In this document: one piece after another, positions 1 to 12,075 of the stretch
Position numbering within the stretch: position 1 is the first letter of the stretch
Layout: the number at the start of each line of letters is the position of its first letter
Assembly: GCA_009760855.2 (NCBI GenBank)
Contig: WPIO01000001.1
Location: forward strand, 16,896,001 to 16,960,000
Direction: 5' to 3'
Source: Cristatella mucedo
Taxonomy: Eukaryota > Bryozoa > Phylactolaemata > Cristatellidae
DNA: 64,000 nt
Notes under the pieces: model-generated
Told to the model about the DNA's origin: nothing
Databases searched by the model: none
Seen by the model: the letters and a program-made list of their open reading frames with translations, nothing else
Made by a program: the position numbers and the translations under genes

Positions 1-1387
1 TGACGGCCACGTCATAACCAGACAAGCCCCACGCCCATCGTGCTCTGCTCGAAGGAGCCGCGGCGAGTGCCAAATTTGCGATAGTTTCTGGCTACTTATG
101 GCACTACGGCCAGACAAGGATGCCGTAGAAGTTGAGCACACATCCCGCGTAAGGTGAGACACTACGTTTGTTGCTGAACAGTTTTATAAATGAGCTCATA
201 GATGACTCTATTGCAGGCGGTGGTCCTAGAACGTGCAGCTCCTTTAAATACAGGAGCTATTTACTTTCCAGTCTCTCGCTAAAGGGAAGGAGCGGAAAAG
301 CCCTGGCGAGAGTTCATTGGACGCTATGGGCACAGAGGCCAACTGCATGCATCCGACTTTTATTTTATCGGCGTCTGAAGTGTCCAGCGTCCAGGTAGCC
401 TGTAATACTGAAGCTCTGGCGCGCTAAATGCCCCAGATTGCGAACGCCGATAGATTATTTGTGGTTCGTCCTTTCGATCACGCTTCTTTTGCAGCGTAAG
501 TAAAGTGCGTAGTAAGAGATTGACTTCTCTGAAGGCGCTAAGCAAATGTATTACTGCTATTATTAATGAATTACAATAATTGGAAACCGATGACGTCACA
601 ACGGTTTGGCGGCTCAAAAGGCCAAGTCGCGTGGTAGTAAGGCAGTTGCGCTCGCGCGTCGGACTGGAGTAGTGCGCCGTGGCTAGTGCTGGACGCCTGC
701 AGTCCTGTGTGGCCGTCGAAATGACTGTTCAACGCTAAAGCATGGACCGGCTATATCGAGGTATCGGCGCTCTTTACTGCAACCGCCGCGCTCTGCTACC
801 GTCAGAATACCTGCGCGTTTAGAGAGAAAACATCTGCGAGCCGCTAGCCGTGCTTCAAGGCGCCAAAGCCACCGGTGTTTGTCGCACGTCGGCAAGGCCT
901 AGTACCGTTACGAGCATTTGGCTTGTGGCGCAATGACCCCAGCGCATAATCTTCAAAGCGCGTCTGTAACAATACGCCAACACTACGCCAGAACAATTTT
1001 TGGTTGTCCATTGCTGAAGACCGACGGCGCGCGCCGCGTGATCTGCCGCCTGTTAAGCTGCGGTTTCAGTCAACGAGTTCAAATCATAAGCTGGAGTAGT
1101 GGCTTCAAGCGTGGGTCCTCAAGTTGCAGACCTAGTGGGTCATTCGCTGTTGTTTGTGTTCAGCAGGCGAGGGGCGTCCTCGTAAGCCAATTTTCCTTAT
1201 AATGACCGAAGGACGAAGCGCCGATATCTTTGAAGCTTGCATGCTAAACAGCAGCCTAGTTTTGTATTTCGACCTTTGCGTTGGCATTGTATAGCAAGGA
1301 TGCTATACAGCTGTGGTTGCGAAGATCGAAACATTGTGGCAAAGAGCGGTATATCTACAGCGAATTCTTCGTTGTTATGTCTGATTG
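1..1387. other. No gene or repeat recognised
   Basis: Mixed-composition unique-looking sequence; only short chance frames. Confidence 0.5.
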
Positions 1388-1545
1388 CTGGTATGGCCCA
1401 ATGGTGTAGGTGCTCGCCCCGATCAAGGTCTGGCCGAGGTAGTAGGCTCGAGCCCCGTGGCATATGTGAAGCGCCTGAATAGAGACTAAATTCTCTTAGG
1501 GCGCTATACGAATGGATTATATTTATTATTATATTATTTCGCTCG
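1388..1545 (+). mobile_element. SINE-1 (tRNA head, LINE-A-like tail)
   Basis: tRNA-like head with A box (tggcccaatggt), B-box region (ggctcgagccccg), then tgaagcgcctgaatagagac and ttctcttagggcgctatac, ending in an ATT-rich run. Same architecture as the 2,268 and 11,836 copies. Confidence 0.72.
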
Positions 1546-1700
1546 TTGCAAGCCTAACGATCACTAAAACCATCACGCACGCTCGATTTTTTTCGAAGCG
1601 CTTTTCCCTGAACGAACCATTTACCCCTGTTTTGCATTGAATCAAACTTAAAAAAGAAACACCGGATGCCACAAATCCCACCAAGTGCCATCCAATGCGA

Positions 1701-1945
<245 letters not shown>

Positions 1946-2183
1946 CTGTATAATACCACGAGAAGTATACCACGAGAATTAAGCCAGCAGTGGAGTCAAG
2001 CGAAAAAATCGCGACGAATGCCGTCCAATCCGGAAGCTCGTGCCGGTGGTTTGTAAAGGCTAGCCGAAACGAGCAGAGCCCCATAGTAGACAACCCGCAG
2101 AACGGCAGACTTTTCTGCCGCTCGCTGCTGTCGCTTCTTGTTCACTGCACGTCTTCTGATTTCTTGTTTTCTGTTTCAGCTTC

Positions 2184-2265
2184 TTGTTCACTGCACATCA
2201 TTCTTCATCATCTTGTTCACTGCACATCATTCTTCATCATCTTGTTCACTGCACATCATCACGCC
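2184..2265. repeat. 29-bp tandem repeat, about 2.8 copies
   Basis: Unit begins cttgttcactgcacatcat and ends tcttcatcat, immediately before a SINE-1 copy. Confidence 0.85.
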
Positions 2266-2267
2266 TA

Positions 2268-2411
2268 GCTGGTTTGGTCTAGCGGTTAATGTGCTCGCCC
2301 CGACCAAGGTCTGACTGAGGTCGTGGTCTCGAGCCCCGAGGCATATGTAAAGCGCCTGAATAGAGACTAAGTTCTCTTGGGGCGCTATATAAGTGAATTA
2401 TATATTTATAC
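2268..2411 (+). mobile_element. SINE-1
   Basis: A box tggtctagcgg, B-box region ggtctcgagcccc, tail agcgcctgaatagagacta, ttctcttggggcgctatata, AT-rich end. Clear full-length copy of about 140 bp. Confidence 0.8.
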
Positions 2412-2439
2412 ATATCACATGCTTCTTGTTCACTTCACA

Positions 2440-2960
2440 GCTGCGCGCATTTGGGGGAGGGGAGACTAGCGCAGCGCTCGAAAGGGACAGCGTCCGCTGT
2501 CAAGAGGTACCTACCGCTCTCTCTCGTTTGAAACGGAGCTCGAGGCAAGGCTCGAGGAGAGCGCTGGGCGAAGCCGCGAGCCACAAGAGCCAAGGCGCGC
2601 TCGTACGAAGAGACCGAGCCGCGGCGACTCACGCTCGGAGGAGCGCAGCGGGGGAGCGGCCAGTCGAGTCTGACCGGACGCGAGCAGCGCTGCAAGTGCT
2701 GCGCGGGCGGCGGCGGACAGCCCCTGGCGTTGGTGGGGCGGGTCGATGCTAATCGGCGAAGGTCGCAATCGATAGCTGGAAATTGAAGCGACCTCTGTCG
2801 CTGCAGCGGCGAATGCGAGCGCGCGCAGAAGACCGGCGGCGGGGCAAATCGACGAACTGTTAGCAGCTAGCCGCTAGCCGAAGCTGCAAGCTTTGAGCCG
2901 GACTTGAGGTGCAGGCTCCGAGCGCGGTCATCAGATGACGGAGCCCAGTCGTTCTCGAGG
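2440..2960. other. CpG-rich patch
   Basis: Dense CG dinucleotides against a CpG-poor surround, no recognised repeat, open frames on both strands as expected by chance at this composition. Could be a promoter/first-exon region of a gene not otherwise visible. Confidence 0.4.
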
Positions 2961-3049
2961 TTATTCTGACACGCTGGAGCGTGACTAGCCGACTCTCAAA
3001 ACAAGCACTTAAATATTATGTACTATTAGCTTGATTAGCTTCACTTGTG

Positions 3050-3182
3050 TAGCTGCAGAAGAGCCGCTACGGCTGTCACCGCTGCTTGCAGTGGGTAATA
3101 AGCGGTCGCCCGCTGCATCCGCTGATTCGAACCCACGACCCGGGTAGTGAAGAGCGAGCGCAATATCTCCTGGACTAAGATT
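3050..3182 (-). mobile_element. SINE-2, diverged
   Basis: agaagagccgctacggctgt, gcttgcagtgggtaataagc, gattcgaacccacgacc. Confidence 0.65.
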
Positions 3183-3192
3183 CAGACGCTAA

Positions 3193-3442
3193 ATGAAATT
3201 CGTCGCCAGAGTTTCGACATTTGGCAACTTCTACTTGAGAGGGACTGGCACCCATAAGCGAATACGGAATGAGGCAAAGGGGACTCGTCGTTGACGTCGA
3301 TGTACAACGCTGGATTAATGACATTCGTCGCAAGAGTTTTGACATTTGGCAACTTCTACTTGAGAGGGACTGGCACCCATAAGCGAATACAGAATGAGGC
3401 AAAGGGGACTCGTCGTTAACGTCGATGTACAACGCTGGATTG
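3193..3442. repeat. 125-bp tandem duplication
   Basis: The block from cgtcgccagagtttcgaca to cgatgtacaacgctggatt occurs twice, offset 125 bp (3201 and 3326), with a few differences (gcc/gca, cgg/cag, ttgacg/ttaacg). Recent. Confidence 0.9.
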
Positions 3443-5171
3443 TTATTGAAATAGCGGCAAAGTTGTAAAGGTCATTTGCATTGACACACACACCTCTTTC
3501 CTAGCAATGACCAAGAGATGCTACTCTGTCTGCTTCCTTTGGGGACAGTGAGCAGTTGTGATCCACTACAGCTGTTTTGCCCCATTTAAAAGCAAAAATT
3601 ATGAAAATATGAGGTAGTGAAGCAGCGGTGCTAAAGTTTGAAAAGTCGTGAGCAGTTACTATGCTGAATGTAACATTCAACCCTTTGCTAATTTGTACAT
3701 ATAGCAAGAGATGAAGCATTCTGATCGAGTGTCAGATACTCAGACGCTAGTGAATCTAATCAAGCTAACGAATATTGGATTCATTTTTAAGCCTCAAACA
3801 GCTCGAGCAACATGTGGATGCTAAGTGGTCGTAGTTTCTTGTCGGCGGAGCGGAGTTTAGGGTAACATTTTCCAGCTGCCCGTTTGTGGAGGAGCATGTC
3901 AAAGAAGTAGGTTTATTGGGCGTGCCGGAATGCTCAGGATGGAATCAGGTCGGATTGTGGCTGAATAAATAATGTGCAACTATCCGAGTGGAAGCAACTG
4001 ACTTCCACCACACCAACTTCAAGGACGGACACGAGAACAAAAACAGCGAGCGGCGCTTGTCTCAGAACATCAGGCAGGTATTTCGGTGATGGTGTGGATC
4101 GTTTTTAGACGTAGCTCCAGCGGGATCACTTTCGCACCGAAAGAGGCGTGAAAATCAAATATAAAAAAGAAGGCGGGGCTCGTCCAATGCTCCTCTCCCG
4201 CGAACCCGAGTGAGGTATTAACATGGTTGGAGTATCGGCGAAGGTCAAGCAAGTCAAAACCAAATAGCGGCACCTGCCCAGCTGGCGATGCAGAGTATGC
4301 AGCAGAGCCGTTCAGACGTATTTACATAGAGCTGACAACGGGATATAGTGGTACCGGAAAGAATAGATGATGCGAGTGTCATCGAAGTTCGACCTACGAC
4401 CATGGAAGCTAGGAGCGAGCGCTGTACTTGATCTAAGAGAATTGACACGCTAAATGAAAGGCAACAGTTGTGGGGCAACGTTCTTACGTAATTATTGTTT
4501 CGATAGGAATTCTTTCGAACGACGATGGCGCAGCTTTGAAGGGAAACGAAACGTCACTGACGTCCTTTTTTAAGACGGCACTAGCTGAATGAATTTGCTA
4601 CGAGGCCAAGCGATTAGGATTACTGATTTTCTGCTATGAGAAGTCTGGCTCGAATTCACGTTGGGCAGAATTTTTTCATCCCACGCCTCATAGCATAGCA
4701 CGAAGTTGATTTATTTCACAAGAAACTGCTATAGTGAAGCATCTGCTATGCCGCACGCGACATTCTTTGAAAACCGACCGAGCTAGTTTGCTAGACTAGG
4801 TTTTCCCTAGGACGAGCCCGGCAGCAGCTCCCGCCCCCGGGAAGAAATCAGAAGGGGGCGTGTCAGATGTCTTGCCGCATGGACCGCTTATTAGCTCACG
4901 CACGCGATTAGCAGGCGCAGGAGCGATCGAGGGTCAGACCGTCTCCCCGAAAAATGTGACGAAATAATCTTTGGACATGGCTAAGAATGCATGCAGTTTC
5001 TCACTTAAGCAATCACAAAAATGATAAAATAACGTCAACAGTCCATCTAGAGCAGGTGTGTGTGGCTAACGTGTACGGTTGCTTCACTGCTTTTCGCTCC
5101 CTACTATTTCCGACCAACGCTTTTAGACTTAAACACCATTAACGTGACTTTCAAATTTAAAGATGGCCACC

Positions 5172-5174
<3 letters not shown>
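3443..5174. other. No gene recognised
   Basis: Ordinary intergenic sequence; no splice-flanked open frame, no tRNA-like box pairs. Confidence 0.5.
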
Positions 5175-5228
<54 letters not shown>

Positions 5229-5298
5229 TTAAAATTGACAGCTAATTGCAGAGACAGCTCTTGCAAGGTGAGGAGCCTGGATGAGCAGCAGCAATGGC

Positions 5299-5377
<79 letters not shown>
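5175..5377. repeat. Two (GA)n arrays, 5175-5226 and 5302-5377
   Basis: Pure GA dinucleotide runs on the plus strand, separated by 75 bp of ordinary sequence. Confidence 0.97.
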
Positions 5378-5379
<2 letters not shown>

Positions 5380-6074
5380 GAAACACGTCAATAAATAAGG
5401 CAACCTGAGAACGAGCAAAACTTTCACGTAGGACGAACATGCATTGTTGGGCCTCAAAGGCTAGCCGGAGGTGCTGTAAAACCAGCCACTCATCTGTCCA
5501 GTTTTTCGATCTTTAACGAGTCGATTTAAGAGAAATGTCAACCAGCCTAGAGATAAAACGTTCTCTATTTAAAAGAGAAGTAATCACACAGAGCGACTAA
5601 CTTTCAATGAGTTACTGAAGCATTAACTCGAGCGCTGGCACGTCTTTAGATTCTGGGTATCATATGGACCCAGCATTACGCTGGCCAGTGGCCGGTGCTT
5701 TAGCTCTTTTCTTTAATGAGATTTGAACCGGCTTCATTCAACTTGACATCCATCAATGGAATGGCTGTTATGATGTATTTCAGTGTACCAAGAGCAGTAG
5801 ACCGAGCCTATATATTGTTTGCATGCCATAATGTACATATGCGAACACATTTACACATATCAAAAATACACCCGTAGGTATGTGTACACTCGTATATATA
5901 ACCTGTGCATGTATAGTAAACCGGATTACACGTATAGCAAGAGCCTGAGCGCACCCTCAAACTTCAGAGGCAAAGGCAAGAAAAAAAAGTCATCACTCCA
6001 CCTCCGGGCTGTGAAACGTGAACGGAGTGGAGTGTTCACATATAATAGGTAGTATTTGAGAGCCAAAGGGGTCA

Positions 6075-6191
6075 CCAGCGTGCCACCTGGTCAGCGTGCC
6101 ACCAGCCAGCACGCCACCAGCTGGGTACCACCTGGTCAGCGTGCCACCAGCCAGCACGTCACCAGCTGAGTGCCACCTGGTCAGCGTGCGA
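6075..6191. repeat. 45-bp minisatellite built from 15-bp subunits
   Basis: accacctggtcagcgtgcc starts recur at 6081, 6126 and 6171. Each 45-bp unit consists of three related 15-bp pieces (gtgccacctggtcag, cgtgccaccagccag, cacgccaccagctgg), so the array is hierarchical. Confidence 0.85.
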
Positions 6192-6399
6192 TCAGTCAGA
6201 ATTAACAGCCGACGCTGGCGAGGTGTGAGCGAGCTAGCCTCCAGAAAACTTGGCCTACAGGTGCAGCACTTTGGCCGGCTCTCCATTTCTCCGACCCGAT
6301 ATTTTCGACGGCTCAAAACCCTGGTTTACAGCGTGCATTCTCCGAGATAAAGGGAGCTAGCGAGAGCTCGAAGGAAGGAGACGCGAAAGGGTTTAGGGA

Positions 6400-6555
6400 A
6401 TGGCTTTAGAAGCAACGCTGAGGGACATCGAGCAAGCGGATCTTCGGCGACAGCGGAAGCAGCTCAGCTCGTCTCTCGTTAAGGCGTCGCTCGCCAAGCA
6501 ATGGCTTCCTTCGGCCGGCTTACGTAGCGTGGCAGCCCGCCATCTCCTCATCTAG
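6400..6555 (+). CDS. Small ORF of 51 codons, hypothetical
   Basis: ATG in good context (gggaATGG), then a charged amphipathic start (MALEATLRDIEQADLRRQRK), Ser/Lys-rich centre, stop TAG. It lies in a CpG-rich, repeat-free patch of about 6,240-6,680. There is no family match, no second exon and no splice signals I can defend. It is probably fortuitous. Confidence 0.12.
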   Translation: MALEATLRDIEQADLRRQRKQLSSSLVKASLAKQWLPSAGLRSVAARHLLI

Positions 6556-7054
6556 CAGCTGTGCCCCCTGGCTGTCTTCTTTAGCGCGCGTGTTATCTTC
6601 TGCAGCTAGGGCAGCGCCGCGTCATTGGCGGCGTGCTGACGTGCTGCCGATGGATCCGACCTACGTAGGATCCAACGTGGACTTCGCCCGGCTACTGAGA
6701 CTGTCATTGAACCAGAAGGGCATCGATTGTTGCCAGCCGTAATCGCGCAATGTTTATACGCAATTTGCAAACTCGGTCGAGCTCTGCCCGGGACGCTACA
6801 CTCATTTTCACCGGTGGCCCACTTATGGCTGTCACTCGCAAGTCTAGCGTGTCTCGTCCAGAACAGTCAGGCCCATAAGGCCGTAACCACCCTATCGCTT
6901 AGGTTACAAACGGCTTTTATCTGCTGAAGCAGAAATTGACTTAATTTGGCATCCGGTTTCGGCGTGAATAAGCGACACCCGCACTGCTGGATGGGGGAGC
7001 GATAGAGGGAGTGGGAGGGAGAGGGGAGGGCAAGTGAGAGCGATAAGGAGCGAG

Positions 7055-7055
7055 T

Positions 7056-7154
<99 letters not shown>

Positions 7155-7155
7155 G
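7055..7155. repeat. (GA)n array
   Basis: About 100 bp, with one aaag interruption, within a wider purine-rich tract of 7,000-7,420. Confidence 0.97.
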
Positions 7156-9497
7156 AGGAAGAGAGAAAGGGGTGGGGAGGTGGCAACGGAAGGAGCTAAA
7201 CATACAGTGTGAAAGAGATAGCTTGAAAGAGTGAACATGGCTGCGGCAGGAATAGAAGCGAATGGCAGGATCTGATAAGGAGAGGCGGAGAGTGGGAAAG
7301 AAGAGAATGGTGGAGGGAACGAGAGCAGCAGCTAAGTAACGATTAGCGCAGAGGGATCGCGGTCGGTACGAGGAAGGAAGAAAGAGAGGAGTGTGAAACA
7401 AAACCAAGGACGAAAACAAGACACAAGAAAGGGCGGTAGATGCGTAGCGGGTCTAGGCTGCGAATCTAAACCGAAATAATAGCTCGAGTCACTTGGAAGC
7501 AGGGTGCTCCGCAAAGGCGGTGGCGAGCTCTGAGCAAAAATACACAGAGTATAACTAAGAATAAGATGCATGCACATGTTTTGTGGCGTCACGTCTAATC
7601 CTCCATATTATCCACAGACAGTAGACCCTGTCGAGTCTCGGCGTATACCAGCATCCCAACAATTTACTGCCGGTAAGCAGTCTAGTATTCAACGATGTTT
7701 TTTGTATCTCGTCATTCGTTTTATACATTTTCAGCGTAATTTCCGCCTTCACGGATTAATTAAGAGCCCGCCCGTCTCTCGGGTTTTCTTTCAGCCTCAT
7801 GCAATACTGGCTAGCACGTAGATAAACTAATGCGTATGTTACCTTGTGAACATCAGTATTGCAGGGGTAGCTGAGAGGTATTTCTAAGATGTGGTATCGT
7901 GAATATAAGTTCGCACACCATAATCGCCAACTCAAAATAATTGTCAGCACAGTGAAAACCCAACTTTTCGTGAGATCGTATGAGCTGGAGTAAAAGCCCC
8001 ACCCCTAAGAACTGGCATTTTCCCCTCCAGCCTAACTCACACGATCGGAAACCAACTTAAAAGCCAGCTCGCTGAATATCTCTCACAGTGTCTCCTGGTA
8101 GCAAAATTTTTGGCATAATAATAATAATACACTTGATAAAGCGCCCTTAGAGAACTCAATCTCTTTCTAGGCGTTTTACATTTGCAGGCATCAGGGTCTT
8201 TTGCTCTGAAGGCACAAACAAGTCTGATGACGATTGCTTGAATTCAGTCGTAGATGCCTCTTGTAAAAGTAAGGCTCCAGCTAGCTGCTACTCCAATTGC
8301 TTCGAGCAGTGACCACCTTCCGCCCGATTGCCACCCTCCACAGTGAGAATTCACATGCGTCCTCAACGTGATAACAATTTAAATGCGATAATGCAGCTGA
8401 CGTTTAATGCCCCCGATTTCTTTATCTCTATTCAGTTCCGGTGGCTTCCGATAGGCTAGTTTCATCACAGTTCAGCAGTACCCAAGCAGTACCCAGTATT
8501 GAAGTGTGAAAATACAGAGCGTGCATAGATTCGCATCGAGTTAACCGGCGTTTGTCATAACTTACATGGACAGGAAAACGTTGAAAATGGACCCGAGCAG
8601 CGGGCAAGACCAAGCAAAGCAGGAGGTCTTTGCTTTGGACCAATCAAAAGAAGCAGCACAGCATGCACTCGGCAAGCTCATATCGCTCTGGCCTGATCGC
8701 CTTCTAATGACGCAATCCTTTTGGCAGGCCAGCAAAGAATATCGCATGGTTCAAAGCTGTGCTTTCCCCTGAAAACAGAAGCAGGACCACACTCGAAGTA
8801 GTAGGACACACAATCTGCAAGTAGGAGTGAGACGCAGAGAAAAAAGAGGCGCAAACTGTCACTCGATCATGTTGACCAACTGTTCAGTATCTGATAAATC
8901 TATCGGAACGTGATGCTCATAATGTGAGGCTCCGCACTGAGACACGTCCCAGCTAATGCGCTTTGCGTATTGGTTGGTAGATAAGTAAAAAAGGAGTACT
9001 CGTGTACCTCCAACGTCTCAAGGATTGCTTATTTGCATATGGCCAAATGAAAGACAGTCAAGAAGGCTGCCTGCGCCTCGAAAATCATGACGTTGCATAA
9101 ACTTCTGATGATTTGGTAAGTTGATCTCAAAGGTAAGTAAGATGATCTGAAAGAGCTACGTAGAGGAAGGCTATTAAAAAGGCACTTCCAAGCAATGTAG
9201 GAGGCGAATGATCTTCGCCACATACCAAGCAATCTTTATGTTAGATATCTAAGTACGAGGACTAAGCCTAAACTGGCCTAAGACAAAATTTTGAAGAACA
9301 TTGTGCACCATTTTGATAAATGGAGCAAATTAATTTAAGAATCGTCTATCATTATAAAGTAAAACAGACATTACTTATTATTGTACGGCACTAGAAGGCA
9401 ATCTTACAACTGCTGTCGCGTCGATAGCAGCCAAGCATGCCAAGAACTGCGGATTCAGACACAGCTATATGTGACTGTTTTATCTTGCAGCACCGAT
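7156..9497. other. No gene recognised
   Basis: Purine-rich to 7,440, then ordinary sequence. One LINE-A tail fragment at 8,117-8,190 is the only recognisable element. Confidence 0.5.
8117..8190 (-). mobile_element. LINE-A tail fragment
   Basis: AATAATAATAATACACTTG, then the stem agcgcccttagagaactcaa and the opposite arm ctttctaggcgttttac. Only the last ~75 bp of the element. Confidence 0.7.
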
Positions 9498-10440
9498 ATA
9501 AATATAAATAATATTAATAATAATAATGCACTTGATAAAGCGCCCTCAGAGAACATAATCTCTTTCTAGGCGCTTTACATTTGCTGCAAAGGGAAACGCA
9601 ATTGAATGATGAGCAATATCGTGCTTGATTAACATGAAAAACATGATAAGGGGTGACATGCACAGGGTCAGCATGCAAATGTGGTTAGTGGCAGCATGCA
9701 CAGTGTCAGCACGCATAAGCACATCAAGGACGAATCACAGGGACCCACTAAATGCTGTCCTAAATAGGTGTTTTTAAGTTATTTTTAAATGTGGTCAAGT
9801 TAGGGGATGTTCTGACGCAAGTCGGCAGGGAGTTCCAGCCTTTGGGAGCATACGAACTAATGCACGGTCTCCAAAGGATTTGAGGTTTGTACGAGGTATT
9901 GGTAAACTGTTGGATTCTGAGAGGCGGGTGGTACGATGCTTGGCCTGGTGGGGGGAGTAGATCTGATAAGTAGGCTGGAGCCAAAGAATGAAGTGACCTA
10001 AAAGTGAGCGACAAGACCTCGAAGTCGATTCGTTGCTTGACTGGTAACCAGTGCAGCTCGGCGAGAAGTGGTGCGATGTGGCAACTGCGACGCTCACGAC
10101 AGACAAGCCTAGCTGCAGAGTTTTGCACCATCTGTAATCGCCTGATTGCACATGCCGGTAAGCCAGCAGGCAGTGAGTTACAGAAATCAAGACGGGATGT
10201 TAAATGCATGGACCAACTTAGACGTGGTATCCTGATCTAAACAAGCCCGAATTTTAGCATTGTTATGTAGCTGAAAGTAAGTGGACTTGATTGTGGAGCT
10301 TATGTGGTCGTCTAACGTAAGGTCACTTTAGAGCATGATACCTAAATTTCGAGCTGATTCAACTGGAGATCTGCAGGCAGAGCCAATTTTGAGCGTCAGC
10401 CTTTTAAATTTCTGAATCGCAGCCCAGAGTCGTTATCAAG
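9498..10440 (-). mobile_element. LINE-A fragment (CR1/L2-type), RT C-terminus and 3' end
   Basis: Read on the minus strand, it gives an open frame from 10,209 to 9,760 with LDFCNSLPAGLPACAIRRLQ, NSAARLVCRERRSCHIAPLL, ELHWLPVKQRIDFEVLSL and SLAPAYLSDLLPP. This is the conserved C-terminal region after the reverse transcriptase of CR1/L2-type LINEs. The 3' UTR and structured tail follow and end in an (ATT)n run at about 9,500-9,525. It is 5'-truncated and the best-preserved copy of this part of the element in the window. Confidence 0.88.
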
Positions 10441-11274
10441 GCTTTATGGGCACGCAGATTATGAGGGTAAGCTAACCTTGCTCACGATCCCCACTACCTA
10501 GTTTTCAGAGTACCAGCACACGTACAAACCAAACTAGGTTGAAGAAAACCAAGGCAGTGGCAAAGCTAACATTTTCAAGTGGGAGAGAGCAATGCCTAAG
10601 GGTAAGCTCTGTGGAAATGTTAAGTCTTTTACTCGACACGAGAGCGATGGCTGAGCATAGATTGAAAGTACGCGATGATCTCATCATTAGTCGCTCTCTC
10701 AGCTACTTCTTTCTCCACACACAGAAGCATGCCGCCATTGAGGTAGCCCGAGGGGGTGTGTCCCGATTAGTTTCAGCACCGGCCGATTAGGATAAGTCCT
10801 GTCGAAATGAGATCGTGCGTGACCTCCCTTTCTTCTTACAAAGGAATTCGTCGTTACACGTGCAAACAGCACCCGTAGTCACATTGACAATGTCACTAGC
10901 CAATTCGTAGACGAGGGCAGTGTCCGGTGCAGGTCGCAACCAGGTGTAACTGGAGCTCGTGTACCCGAAATAATGCCCGCAACTCACCGGCAGCTCGTTC
11001 AGTTGTCCGATCAAGGTTTGCAGACCATTCACAACTTAGACTGGCGGCACCGGCTAGCTCTGCCCGCGGCAGTTGACATTCGGACACGGCCCCAATTCGT
11101 CCGTACGCCAGTGCCGGAGGGCGCTCAGATGGTCGGGGCAGGTGTTTGTCATCACGTGCTTCGGGTCGACAAATCGCTCATGCAGCGAACGAGGTCTCGA
11201 CCCGAACGAACTGGAGTGAGCTCCTTCTTCTCGCCCGCAATACCACGCGTCTCGTCTGCTTCAAGTCCGCCGCA

Positions 11275-11323
11275 ATGAGCGCGGTCGCCGCCGTGCTAAT
11301 CGTCGTAACGCTCGTCGAACTAG
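11275..11323 (+). CDS. Possible signal-peptide first coding exon
   Basis: An ATG in favourable context (ccgcaATGAG) is followed by 16 codons, MSAVAAVLIVVTLVEL, then G/GTGAGT, a consensus donor in phase 1. The peptide has the length and hydrophobic core of a signal peptide. It lies at the end of a CpG-rich, repeat-free patch (10,850-11,330) that could be a 5' UTR. No downstream exon is convincingly joined: the best nearby open frame (12,076-12,239) does not match the phase with the obvious acceptor. It may be a chance ORF. Confidence 0.35.
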
Positions 11324-11403
11324 GTGAGTGTGCACTGAGGACGTCCATCCGAATGCCGGAGCTGGTCCTTGTGGGTCTCTTCGAGCGCCATGGCTTTCTT
11401 TTC

Positions 11404-11490
11404 AGCAAATGTCAAGTGCCTAGAAAGAGATTGAGTCCCCCGAGGGCGCTATAGAAAAGGCATTATTATAATAACAGTTATTATTATATG
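11404..11490 (+). mobile_element. LINE-A tail fragment, plus strand
   Basis: cagcaaatgtcaagtgccta, gaaagagattgag, gagggcgctatag and ATTATTATAATAAC at the end: tail only. Confidence 0.65.
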
Positions 11491-11774
11491 GCGGCAAGTG
11501 CCCGATGTCCTGCTTGTACGTGAACGTGAGGATCCTTTCCCCCTTTGAGTGAATCGACCGACTCGTCTTGGACGCCAGCCCAAGGCTCACTAGGAATCGC
11601 ATAGCATCAGCTGATCGTATTATTCGATTTTCACCGATTACCTTGGCCGGCTGTTTCTCAAGATCGTACTTTCCGGTCATTGGATTTCGCAACCTCGTTC
11701 ATCGAGTCAATCAATGGCCTATATCATTGCCTTCTTGTGAACCGACAAAGTGGCCGACTGAATAATAAGAATAC

Positions 11775-12020
11775 TGTTAATGATAATAATACATTTGTTA
11801 CAGTGACCTCCGAAAACCCAAATCTCTTTCTAGGCGAGCTAGTTTGGTCCAGCGGTAAAGGTGCTCTCGCCGACCGAGGTCTAGCTGAGGTCGTGGGTTC
11901 GAGCCCCGAGGCTTATGTGAAGCGCCTGAATAGAGATTAAGCTCTCTTGGGGCGCTATACAGAGAATGAATTAAATGTAATTATCTATAGGCACTTTGCA
12001 TTTGCTGCAATGCACGGAAA
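11775..12020 (-). mobile_element. LINE-A tail split by a SINE-1 insertion
   Basis: Left half (11,775-11,835: aataatacatttg .. aatctctttctaggcg) and right half (11,979-12,020: tctataggcactttgcatt tgctgcaa) are contiguous in other copies. SINE-1 lies between. The short repeat tctaggc/tctataggc at the edges may be the target-site duplication. Confidence 0.68.
11836..11978 (+). mobile_element. SINE-1 inserted in a LINE-A tail
   Basis: agctagtttggtccagcgg (A box), gtgggttcgagccccg (B box, best preserved in the window), tgaagcgcctgaatagagat, ctcttggggcgctatacag. Confidence 0.85.
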
Positions 12021-12075
12021 GTTAGCCGTCGGTGCGGCCGGTTTTCTTCTAATAGCTATAAACATCCACTGTTAA

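Noticed and set aside
2393-2752. 119-codon plus-strand frame, Arg/Ala/Gly-rich
   Set aside because: CpG-rich patch with open frames on both strands; starts inside a SINE tail.
11836-11910. tRNA gene candidate (good A and B boxes)
   Set aside because: No acceptor-stem pairing and followed by the SINE-1 tail; it is the head of a SINE. Same for SINE-2 heads.
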